DNA from: Gammaproteobacteria bacterium
Lineage (GTDB): Bacteria > Pseudomonadota > Gammaproteobacteria > Chromatiales > Chromatiaceae
Length of the DNA: 7,214 nucleotides
NCBI GenBank assembly: GCA_013041975.1
Contig: JABDQZ010000262.1
Coordinates: 1 to 7,214 of the forward strand
Direction: 5' to 3'
This document shows, piece after piece, positions 1 to 5,361 of the stretch. Each line of letters starts with the position of its first letter. Position 1 is the stretch's first letter. A program made the translations under genes and the position numbers. The notes below the pieces were generated by a model, which saw nothing but the letters and a program-made list of their open reading frames with translations, made no database searches and had not been told where the DNA came from.

Positions 1-20
1 CTTTAATAACGTCAAAAATA

Positions 21-170
21 ATGGATGATGAAAAACTTAATTCACTGTTCAAATGGGCCATCAAAATAACCATCATTCTGGTCACTTTGTCAGCCATTAT
101 CTGGATAATCGAAACTCACACTGAAACGGCGCATCTTCCAGGAAAAGTAACTTCTGAAATTCAGAGGTAA
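21..170 (+). CDS. Small single-pass membrane protein, or C-terminal end of a gene entering from the left
   Basis: From the ATG at 21 the frame gives 49 residues: a charged start (MDDEKLNSLFKW), one hydrophobic stretch at about residues 13-30 (IKITIILVTLSAIIWII with flanks), and a polar tail ending EIQR. The same frame is open from base 3 to the ATG, and no Shine-Dalgarno sequence precedes position 21. The visible part may therefore be the tail of a longer protein cut by the window edge. The hydrophobic stretch makes a membrane anchor likely. I do not recognise the family and propose no function. Sequence to the left of the window would decide between a small protein and a truncated view. Confidence 0.4.
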   Translation: MDDEKLNSLFKWAIKITIILVTLSAIIWIIETHTETAHLPGKVTSEIQR

Positions 171-318
171 ATCAGGCTAGCACTTTCAGGTTTAACCTTT
201 ATACAGCATTAGACTAAAACTGTAGACTATCTAAAGTCACCAAGGATGCAGGAGCGAGACGATAATTTACGGAATTGTGGTAACGGTCGTCGTTAGTGAC
301 GGGAAGAAACTTTTTCGA

Positions 319-348
319 TTGCTTATATAATTTTAATCACAATATACT
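319..348 (+). promoter_or_regulatory. Putative sigma70 promoter of the 74-residue membrane protein gene
   Basis: A -35-like TTGCTT (319-324) and a -10-like TATACT (343-348) are separated by 18 bases in an AT-rich stretch. Transcription would start near 355, about 20 bases before the ATG at 376. An AGGA at 365-368 lies 7 bases before that ATG and serves as the ribosome site. This was judged by eye from the consensus only. Confidence 0.4.
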
Positions 349-375
349 ATTCTTCAGTTAAATCAGGACTATATA

Positions 376-600
376 ATGAATAATATTAAAGCCTTTTTTA
401 AAACATTCGATAGGAATTTTATCACCCTAATTCTTTTTAGCTCTGCTTTTATTGCTTTTTTACTGGTGTATTTTTACGATTTTTCCACGGAAAAGGCTGT
501 TTTTCTAGCTCCACTGTTCTTTTTATTATTTTTTTTCGGATTAATCGCAGTTTCCCATATTTTATCTTTTCTATTTAGCCTATTTGATAAAAATAAATGA
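376..600 (+). CDS. Small two-helix membrane protein, unknown function
   Basis: The gene encodes 74 residues, rich in Phe and Leu. Hydrophobic segments lie at about residues 15-34 (FITLILFSSAFIAFLLVYFY) and 42-66, separated by a short polar turn (DFSTEKA), with a charged tail DKNK. It is almost certainly an inner-membrane protein with two helices. The start is supported by AGGA 7 bases upstream and by a plausible promoter at 319-348. GC content is about 27% by hand count (61 of 225 bases), well below the genes on the right side of the window, which could reflect transfer or simply Phe/Ile/Lys-rich composition. No neighbour is close enough on this strand to form an operon. I do not recognise the family. 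Confidence 0.7.
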   Translation: MNNIKAFFKTFDRNFITLILFSSAFIAFLLVYFYDFSTEKAVFLAPLFFLLFFFGLIAVSHILSFLFSLFDKNK

Positions 601-607
601 CCATGGT

Positions 608-641
608 TTCAAATATACTGTTTGTGATATTTTTGAATTTT
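608..641 (+). terminator. Possible AT-rich intrinsic terminator after the 74-residue gene
   Basis: The arms TTCAAATAT (608-616) and ATA-TT-TTTGAA (627-637) pair with a 2-base bulge around a 10-base loop, and TTTT follows at 638-641. It starts 8 bases after the stop codon. The stem is almost all A-T pairs and so weak, which keeps the call tentative. Confidence 0.25.
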
Positions 642-792
642 CTATGATTAATTTTAATTAATTAAGTTGGAAGTCTCTATGACTAACTATTGAGGCTGGT
701 TTTAACGTCCGCTTTTCAAGCAATTGAAGTCAATCATCATTACCTCAAGAACGACCGCTTCCAGGAAGCTGTTAAAAAAGCATGGAGGCAAT

Positions 793-1122
793 TCACAAAC
801 AACTTGTTTTTGACCAAGTAAACTCCCTATCCCCATCGAATTTGATTGTCATTTGATTTTTGCTCACACTAACTATGGTGTATTTCTCAGGTGCCTGATC
901 AGATAACTCAAGAACAAATCTGTTGCCATCAACCATTTCCCAGTTTCCACGATACCTGGGCCTGAGTTCACCCTTAATTTTTTTAGTCACCACACCTTGT
1001 GGCTTGAATTTGTACACCGCTTGAAACTGGTCTTCCCAACAACCTATTGGCCTTAATCTTTCGGAACATGCGGTCATAACTAATACTAAAAATAGTGTTG
1101 TGAATAACCATTTATTTAACAT
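793..1122 (-). CDS. Small lipoprotein with lipocalin-like beta pattern
   Basis: The gene encodes 109 residues. A short signal sequence (MLNKWLFTTLFLVLVMTAC) ends in a lipobox-like MTAC, so Cys19 would be lipidated and the protein anchored in an envelope membrane. The rest alternates short strands and turns: GCW at 27-29, YKFKPQGVVTKK, GNWEMVDGNRFVLEL, YTIVSVSKNQMTIKF. This resembles small lipocalin-like proteins that start with a G-x-W motif and contain repeated strand-turn units. Cys28 and Cys108 could form a disulfide in the periplasm. The start at 1122 is chosen over the ATG at 1128 because AGGA (1129-1132) lies 6 bases before 1122 but abuts 1128. It lies 191 bases beyond the stop of the rhodanese-MBL gene on the same strand, with a hairpin between, so it is probably its own unit. 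The ligand is unknown. Confidence 0.75.
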   Translation of the reverse strand: MLNKWLFTTLFLVLVMTACSERLRPIGCWEDQFQAVYKFKPQGVVTKKIKGELRPRYRGNWEMVDGNRFVLELSDQAPEKYTIVSVSKNQMTIKFDGDREFTWSKTSCL

Positions 1123-1259
1123 AAACATTCCTGGTGAAATAATTTAGTGGAATTTCGTATTTGAACAATACATCCTGTTTTATTGGATTAACCTGGTAAA
1201 ACTTTCTGCTTGCTATTTACAGCCGCTCACGAAGAGATCATGGGTGGCTTAGTAGTGGT

Positions 1260-1304
1260 AAAAGCTGTCATCAAGAAACATCTAAAATGTAGATTGATGA
1301 AGCT
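1260..1304 (-). terminator. Probable intrinsic terminator of the rhodanese-MBL gene
   Basis: The outer arms TCATCAA (1268-1274) and TTGATGA (1294-1300) pair perfectly. Inner arms ACAT (1278-1281) and ATGT (1287-1290) close a CTAAA loop, with a 3-by-3 internal loop between the two stems. The outer stem can be extended by AGCT/AGCT (1263-1266 with 1301-1304) past one bulged base. Read on the - strand, the hairpin begins 10 bases after the stop codon at 1314 and is followed by TTTT (complement of 1260-1263). The arrangement fits a Rho-independent terminator with a short U-tract. Confidence 0.45.
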
Positions 1305-1313
1305 GGTAAGGTT

Positions 1314-2657
1314 TTACTCAAATTCCATAGACCGAAATATTATACCTGCATTCTGTCGGGCTAATTCGTGAAACGTATCAAGATGAGAATATGCAGACTG
1401 ATCCACCTTATAGGCATCATCCAGGGTTTTATCTTCATCAATTAATTTTTCCATTTCATTACGCATATAGACCAGATAATCCTTGGTCCATCGAGTAACA
1501 ACATCCATCGTGGTCGGAATACCGTGACCGGGAATAACAACCTCCGCTCCAACTTCCTCAAATTTATCCCAGGTTTCAACCCAACCAGCGGTATCAGTAT
1601 GATCATCAATAAACAACATACGTTGATGAAAAGCTATATCGCCAGCAATAACCAGCTTTTGATCTGGTAGCCAGACTGAAATATCCCCGGCACTGTGAGC
1701 TGGACCCAACATGAGAAGTTCAATACTTTCTCCACCCAGTTTTATTTCGTATTTATCCTTGAAACCAATATCTGGAACGATAATTTTAGTACCTAAGGCT
1801 TTATCTTTTCTTCCCTGCTTCATCCTCTCCAATGAGGCTTTGCCATTTTTACTGATGAAATCAATTGCATCCTGGTGGGCAATAATCATTGCGCCTTGCT
1901 CTTTCCAATAATTAGAGCCCAGCATGGCATGTCCCTGTGCATTTTCCAAAACAACATATTTCACAGGCTGATCTGTTATTTTCATGATTTCATCATGAAG
2001 AGCTTTAGCAAGTAGATAGTTATCACCAGCATTAACCACAACAACACCTTCTTGCGTTACGATAAAAGATAGATTGTTGTTATGGCCTGAATTTTCATAG
2101 GTTGGAGGAGCTGTTGCACCTATTGCAGACCAAACATTGTCTGAAACTTGCTGCGGTTTGCTATACAGCATGGAGTTAGGAGCCTTATCACCCGTTTCAA
2201 CAGGCAGACCTTTATCACGCCAAACAAAAAATCCATCAAGATAATTTTTTACATCGCTATATCCCAACTGCATTAGGGTTTCAGTTGCAAACGGGCTGCG
2301 TTGTCCCGTACCGCAATAAACAACTATAGGGGTATCACTTTCAGGAATATTCTGTGGGGTAAAATATTCCAGCCAACCACGGGAAATATTCAGGGTGTTT
2401 CTGGATTTGATCATGCCACCATACGAGCTGATTTCATCCTTGTTTCTTACATCAATGACGATAGTTTCAGGGTGTTTTTCCAATTGTTCTTGTAAGCCTT
2501 GAGTATCAAGGTTTGGAATCCTTTTTTTTACTTCCTCTACCAGGGTTTCACCATCTAAAAGTTTTTCACCTGCGATAACAAATGATGATGAAATCATCAC
2601 CAGTAAACTGAATGCGAGAACTTTAAAAGCTTGATTGTCGATTTTTGAATGACTCAT
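1314..2657 (-). CDS. Exported rhodanese / metallo-beta-lactamase-fold fusion protein with altered metal site
   Basis: From the ATG at 2657 the product has 447 residues. A signal peptide covers about residues 1-29 (hydrophobic FKVLAFSLLVMISSSFVIA, cleavage after A29), so it should act in the periplasm. Residues about 40-155 are a rhodanese domain: VIDVRNKDE, then the active loop CGTGQRS at 115-121 with Cys115 and Arg120, and WRDKGLPVE at its end. Residues about 170-445 are a metallo-beta-lactamase fold most like SoxH and quinoprotein-associated hydrolases. GPAH (His321), AGD (Asp340) and PGHG (His378) are present. The usual HxHxDH motif is replaced in a gapless alignment by Asn239, Gln241, His243 and Ala244. 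Family knowledge suggests a role in sulfur transfer or oxidation of sulfur or thiol compounds, but the substrate is unknown. The frame extends upstream to a TTG at 2705, which has no ribosome site. An ATG at 2663 is also possible. I prefer 2657 because a 9-codon leader frame overlaps it as ATGA. A terminator hairpin follows the stop. Confidence 0.9.
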   Translation of the reverse strand: MSHSKIDNQAFKVLAFSLLVMISSSFVIAGEKLLDGETLVEEVKKRIPNLDTQGLQEQLEKHPETIVIDVRNKDEISSYGGMIKSRNTLNISRGWLEYFTPQNIPESDTPIVVYCGTGQRSPFATETLMQLGYSDVKNYLDGFFVWRDKGLPVETGDKAPNSMLYSKPQQVSDNVWSAIGATAPPTYENSGHNNNLSFIVTQEGVVVVNAGDNYLLAKALHDEIMKITDQPVKYVVLENAQGHAMLGSNYWKEQGAMIIAHQDAIDFISKNGKASLERMKQGRKDKALGTKIIVPDIGFKDKYEIKLGGESIELLMLGPAHSAGDISVWLPDQKLVIAGDIAFHQRMLFIDDHTDTAGWVETWDKFEEVGAEVVIPGHGIPTTMDVVTRWTKDYLVYMRNEMEKLIDEDKTLDDAYKVDQSAYSHLDTFHELARQNAGIIFRSMEFE

Positions 2658-2683
2658 ATGCATGTTAAAAATACGGATATCAT
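2654..2683 (-). CDS. Nine-residue leader frame overlapping the start of the rhodanese-MBL gene
   Basis: On the - strand, AAGGA (2690-2694) lies 6 bases before an ATG at 2683 that opens the frame MISVFLTCI and ends in TGA at 2654-2656. The TGA overlaps the ATG of the main gene as ATGA. The only clear ribosome site in this leader thus serves the short frame, and the main gene has none of its own at 2657, 2663 or 2705. This fits translational coupling through a leader peptide. It could also be chance, with the main gene using a weak site. Confidence 0.35.
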   Translation of the reverse strand: MISVFLTCI

Positions 2684-2982
2684 ATAAATTCCTTTTCCGT
2701 CTCAATATGATATTTAGAGTATTGAAATATAATTTAGTGAAGCATAAATTGTTATTGTGGATTTCACCATTTTTTTACTCGTTCTAGATAGTTTCCCGGG
2801 CGGTTTATTGGGAACTTTTTCCGTTGAATGGTGAGCGTAGATTGTACAAGAAGCAGGTTGTTGCTGAAAAGCGGACGCTTTCCTGAATAGGAAATTTCAT
2901 CTGCTTCAGGTTGCGGTCTCTTTTTATCAAGAATCATTAATTTTCTTTTCCGCAATTGATTTTGCTTAATCCTTAGTCCGCG

Positions 2983-3004
2983 TATGTCAAATCTCTTTGA
3001 CATA
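2983..3004. repeat. Perfect 9-bp inverted repeat, possible operator
   Basis: The arms TATGTCAAA (2983-2991) and TTTGACATA (2996-3004) are exact reverse complements around a TCTC spacer. Each arm contains TTGACA, a consensus -35 hexamer, pointing outward on its own strand. No good -10 lies 16-18 bases beyond either. No T-tract follows, so it is not a terminator. The size and symmetry suit a dimeric regulator, and the dyad ends 145 bases before the lipoprotein start at 3150. Confidence 0.5.
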
Positions 3005-3030
3005 GGCACGTAGTTTCAACACCGCATTCA

Positions 3031-3122
3031 GCAAGCGTTCAGCTTGCCTGCTCCATACTATCTATCAGAAGGGGAGCTATTCCCCGCACCAAAAGAGAAG
3101 GTGGGCTCGCAATTTGAGTATG
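3031..3122 (+). promoter_or_regulatory. Possible structured mRNA leader of the Tyr/His-rich lipoprotein gene
   Basis: A first hairpin GCAAGC-GTTCA-GCTTGC occupies 3031-3047. Then CATACT (3054-3059) can pair with AGTATG (3117-3122), enclosing two further hairpins: GGGG/CCCC at 3071-3085 and CACC/GGTG at 3087-3103. Together they would form a three-way junction ending 12 bases before the GAGGAG ribosome site. It was folded by eye without energies, and it matches no riboswitch class that I recognise. Confidence 0.25.
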
Positions 3123-3134
3123 CCTTGATACTTT

Positions 3135-3140
3135 GAGGAG
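3135..3140 (+). promoter_or_regulatory. Ribosome binding site fixing the start at 3150
   Basis: GAGGAG lies 9 bases before the ATG at 3150, against 15 bases before the alternative in-frame ATG at 3156. This supports the longer form, MLMKFMPITR. Confidence 0.7.
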
Positions 3141-3149
3141 TGCTGCGAC

Positions 3150-4028
3150 ATGCTCATGAAATTTATGCCAATTACCCGTGCGGCACTGGCGGGGGTGCTG
3201 GTTGTGCTGTCCATGCTGCTAACTGGTTGCGTGACGACTGTCGGTACTAAGGCTTATTACCATCACCCGGCTCATGTCTGGTACGACTACTATTATTATC
3301 CAACACTGGATATCTACCTTGAAATCGATAGTGGTTACTATTGGCACCGGAGCCACGATCATTGGGTACGGGTAAAACACCTGCCCACTCGGTTTCATAC
3401 GCACGGGCATAAGCGCGTATTTCTACGTCTGGATGTTGACAAGCCCTACAGGCATCATAAAGCTCCTCACAAACGCTATCATCCACTCCAGCATAAGCAT
3501 AGCGATGCCCGAAAAGGCATACCACATTATGCATCGGATCTTCACAGAGATACGCATCAGGCAAAGCGACATAATCAACGTCGGACTGAAGATAATGCAC
3601 ATGTTGGCCGTCGGAAACAGGTCCGACCTGACAATGTCAGGAAGGTCATAACACGACGTGCCGATACTCCTAACACACAAAAGCGTGTGCAGAGGCGACT
3701 TGACAACAAGAGTCAAGGTATCCGCCCTAAGTTGAAGCAACGTGGTACCGTCCGGGATGACATCCCGGAGCACAATAACCGATCTGTAGATGCACGCCTT
3801 AAACAAAAGCCTATTCAGCAGCGCTCTAAGGATAAGCATCTGCGGGGTAACAGCCCACGCCAGTTCCGGCGCAACGAGATCCGAGAAGAAACATCGAAAC
3901 CTGTGCTAGAGGGACGCAAAGACAGGAATCGCTCACAGAAGGGAAATAGAAACAGATCTGATCATAAAGCATCCGTTAATATGAAAAACTCCGGTAGACT
4001 GCCTGCTCATACTGAACAGCAGCAATAA
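3150..4028 (+). CDS. Lipoprotein with Tyr-rich domain and long basic His/Arg/Lys-rich tail
   Basis: The gene encodes 292 residues. The signal sequence (AALAGVLVVLSMLLTGC) carries a classical lipobox LLTGC, so Cys27 is the expected lipidated residue. Residues about 40-112 contain VWYDYYYYP, VxY-like strands (IYLEIDSGYYWH), a W followed by KHLP, and DVDKPYRHH...KRYHP. I recognise this pattern from an unnamed family of bacterial envelope proteins (YYYYP ... aromatic strand ... LP ... RPY..H..H...YP), with no known function. From about 105 to the end the protein is extremely rich in Lys, Arg, His, Asn and Gln with almost no hydrophobic residues. It is therefore probably disordered and strongly positive, which suits binding to polyanions (LPS, peptidoglycan, nucleic acid) or metals; this is inference. 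The start is set by GAGGAG 9 bases upstream. It converges on the rhomboid gene, leaving 86 bases between the stops. Confidence 0.85.
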   Translation: MLMKFMPITRAALAGVLVVLSMLLTGCVTTVGTKAYYHHPAHVWYDYYYYPTLDIYLEIDSGYYWHRSHDHWVRVKHLPTRFHTHGHKRVFLRLDVDKPYRHHKAPHKRYHPLQHKHSDARKGIPHYASDLHRDTHQAKRHNQRRTEDNAHVGRRKQVRPDNVRKVITRRADTPNTQKRVQRRLDNKSQGIRPKLKQRGTVRDDIPEHNNRSVDARLKQKPIQQRSKDKHLRGNSPRQFRRNEIREETSKPVLEGRKDRNRSQKGNRNRSDHKASVNMKNSGRLPAHTEQQQ

Positions 4029-4086
4029 TAGATTTTGGCCTGTCCAGGTCGATAGCTGTTGCTTGCCGATTCAGATGCTTGATATA

Positions 4087-4108
4087 GGGTGTTTTAGTTT
4101 AAAAACCC
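4087..4108 (+). terminator. Imperfect hairpin between convergent genes
   Basis: GGGT-(G)-TTTTA pairs with TAAAAACCC around a 3-base GTT loop with one bulged G, between the stops of the lipoprotein and rhomboid genes. Neither strand has a clear T-run after it, although the stem itself holds A and T runs. A bidirectional terminator role is possible but weakly supported. Confidence 0.25.
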
Positions 4109-4114
4109 GGGTAG

Positions 4115-4720
4115 TCATTCACTGTCGGCCTCATTCTCCCAGTCATATTGTTGTTCTACTGGTTTTGGGTCCCACCGCCAGAATAGCAGTGCTGCCAGGA
4201 CACCAGCTGTGCCACCAAAAAAGTGGTACTCGAAGGAGACGCCTTTTTCACTTGGCAAAACGCCCCAAAACATACCGCCGAACAGCAAGGAAGCCATCAT
4301 CATCAGGGCAATCGAACGCCTATCTCTCCGAAGCATGCTGACAAACAATAGAAAGAAGAATAACCCGTGCGTCAGGCCACTCGCACCGATATGAAAGCTG
4401 GGGCGGCCAAACAGCCAGACCCCAATACCAGATAGCATCCAGATGGTTGCCAATACCCACCAACGGGATTTCGGATAACCGTACAGCAGGGCGGTACCCA
4501 GAATCAGCACACCAAAGGTATTCGTTGCGATATGCGCGAATGAGCCATGAATGAGCGGCCCGAATAAGATGCCCACCAGACTTTGTGGTGAGAGTGGATA
4601 CACACCCAGAGTAAAGAGTGACCAATCCAAGAGCCACTCCCATAGCTTGATACACCATAGAAGACCGACAAAAGAAAGGGTCAGTAAGGCGCTTTTACGC
4701 AGTATTGGGTCTGAGTGCAT
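4115..4720 (-). CDS. Rhomboid family intramembrane serine protease
   Basis: The product has 201 residues with six or more membrane helices. Rhomboid proteases cut transmembrane substrates inside the lipid bilayer with a Ser-His dyad. The diagnostic motifs are all present: HGSFAHIATN at 58-67 (His63 and Asn67 match the oxyanion-site HxxxN of E. coli GlpG), GASG at 112-115 with nucleophile Ser114, and FEYHFFGGTAG with His166 as catalytic partner, followed by the GxxxA-type helix packing run GVLAALLF. It lacks a separate cytoplasmic domain such as that of GlpG. The C-terminus is a short acidic tail (WENEADSE). The ATG at 4720 is preceded only by AAGG directly abutting it, a poorly spaced ribosome site, but no better in-frame start exists. 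The substrate is unknown. A rhombosortase role was considered, but no partner with a GlyGly-type C-terminus is in the window. Confidence 0.92.
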   Translation of the reverse strand: MHSDPILRKSALLTLSFVGLLWCIKLWEWLLDWSLFTLGVYPLSPQSLVGILFGPLIHGSFAHIATNTFGVLILGTALLYGYPKSRWWVLATIWMLSGIGVWLFGRPSFHIGASGLTHGLFFFLLFVSMLRRDRRSIALMMMASLLFGGMFWGVLPSEKGVSFEYHFFGGTAGVLAALLFWRWDPKPVEQQYDWENEADSE

Positions 4721-5071
4721 CCTTAATCATATGGGGATAAATACGAAAAATAAAAGCATACTGGTAAAAGAGTATTTTCCTGTTCTTTACCAATACCAGG
4801 CAGTCTTTCTGTTGTTATCGTTGATAGCCTGATCCTTATGCGGAGTCAGCGACAACCCAAGTTTACAACCCTAAGTCGCCATCAACCCACACTAGCCTCG
4901 GTATCCCGTTACACTGATTAAGAGTGAAAAAACAAATTGTTGGCATATGGGATTTCAAAATTTGATATATAACGTTTTTTCGATGATTTACATCGGCTTT
5001 TCGATACCTCTCCCAGGCATGAATTATTGATCAAAGGATCACCAGAAATTGTGGCCCTTTTTGCGTTTAAC
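4721..5071. other. Region without a convincing gene, between rhomboid and the 62-residue membrane protein
   Basis: This must contain the rhomboid promoter on the - strand, but I find no convincing hexamer pair. GGTAAA (4763-4768) can pair with TTTACC (4786-4791), or CTGGTA (4761-4766) with TACCAG (4794-4799); the two pairings exclude each other. A small hairpin CGATG-ATTTA-CATCG at 4981-4995 is flanked by T-runs on the + strand. A 33-codon + strand frame at 4731-4832 (starts MGINTKNK, hydrophobic end) has no ribosome site and is not called. Confidence 0.45.
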
Positions 5072-5260
5072 CTACTCAGCTGGAGGTCCGCGCCAGATAT
5101 AGGCAATTGCATACCCCATTGCCAGCAGAAAAAAGGGTGGCGCCCATATTGCAAAATAGATAAATCCATTTAATTCATGCCCGGTTGCCAACCAATTAAG
5201 CAGACCAACCCACAGCACAGAAAATACTATCCAGCCCCACAACCAGCCATTCAGTTTCAT
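5072..5260 (-). CDS. Small two-helix membrane protein, unknown function
   Basis: The gene encodes 62 residues, rich in Trp. Helices lie at about residues 6-25 (WLWGWIVFSVLWVGLLNWLA) and 33-56 (containing APPFFLLAMGYAIAYIW), joined by a short polar loop and ending in RGPPAE. The general layout, with a W-rich first helix, a PP in the second and a short basic end, resembles small membrane proteins common in proteobacteria that have no assigned function. The ATG at 5260 is preceded by GGTGAGAGG: a GGTGA match to the anti-Shine-Dalgarno region lies 4 bases upstream. It lies 101 bases downstream of the double Cys-pair gene on the same strand, so co-transcription is possible, although a hairpin sits between them. 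Confidence 0.7.
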   Translation of the reverse strand: MKLNGWLWGWIVFSVLWVGLLNWLATGHELNGFIYFAIWAPPFFLLAMGYAIAYIWRGPPAE

Positions 5261-5323
5261 CCTCTCACCCTATTTCGAATCATTGTGCTACCAGCTTCCC
5301 ATTTTATTTGTAGCGGCTTATCA

Positions 5324-5341
5324 GCGCCACCATCCAGGCGC
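5324..5341 (-). repeat. GC-rich hairpin between the Cys-pair gene and the 62-residue gene
   Basis: GCGCC (5324-5328) and GGCGC (5337-5341) pair around an 8-base loop. On the - strand a T-run (complement of 5351-5356) precedes the hairpin rather than follows it, so it is not a standard terminator. It could still reduce read-through or affect mRNA stability. Confidence 0.3.
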
Positions 5342-5361
5342 AGCATAATGAAAAAACCGGT

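Larger units (their letters stand above)
2706..3149. other. Long region without a convincing gene, containing inverted repeats
   Basis: This region separates the divergent rhodanese-MBL and Tyr/His-rich lipoprotein genes and should hold both promoters, although I cannot assign good -10/-35 pairs. It contains a hairpin with arms AAAGCG/CGCTTT (2868-2881), a perfect 9-bp dyad at 2983-3004, and several hairpins in the last 120 bases. An open frame of 79 codons from an ATG at 3003 to 2764 (-) exists. It is Lys/Arg-rich, has no ribosome site, matches no family I know, and its start lies inside the dyad, so I do not call it a gene. Confidence 0.5.

Noticed and set aside
241..275. GGA-rich stretch resembling CsrA-binding small RNA.
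   Set aside because: There are only three GGA triplets, not displayed in hairpin loops, and no promoter or terminator frames a small RNA.
171..375. Possible integron attC site between the two small genes at the left edge (GTTTAAC near 190, GTTAGTG near 292).
   Set aside because: The putative core sites are not complementary, the interior is not symmetric, and no integrase or further cassettes are present. Only a 5-bp hairpin (TAACG/CGTTA, 281-295) is left.
757..769. Hairpin GCTTCC-A-GGAAGC as a terminator for the small lipoprotein gene.
   Set aside because: On the - strand the T-run precedes the hairpin instead of following it, and the one-base centre cannot form a loop without opening pairs.
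690..821. Plus-strand frame from a TTG start ending ...LFLTK, which looks rather protein-like (FQAIEVNHHYLKNDRFQEAVKKAW).
   Set aside because: It has no ribosome site, overlaps the 3' end of the lipoprotein gene on the other strand, and shows no family I recognise. It may be a gene remnant, but that cannot be shown here.
2764..3003. Minus-strand frame of 79 codons, Lys/Arg-rich.
   Set aside because: It has no ribosome site, its start lies inside the perfect dyad at 2983-3004, and its composition looks like translated non-coding DNA.
3247..3839. Long antisense frames opposite the Tyr/His-rich lipoprotein (3247-3600 and 3423-3839).
   Set aside because: They are Cys-rich, without ribosome sites, and arise from the codon pattern of the sense gene, which has a clear signal peptide and a strong ribosome site.
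4731..4832. 33-codon + strand frame with a hydrophobic end, divergent from rhomboid.
   Set aside because: It has no ribosome site and no recognisable promoter, and the same frame extends as a shadow through the rhomboid gene.
4940..5005. Possible short RNA with TTGGCA/TGATAT promoter and the hairpin at 4981-4995.
   Set aside because: The transcript would be under 40 bases, the -10 match is poor, and the T-run after the hairpin is only four bases and interrupted from the stem.
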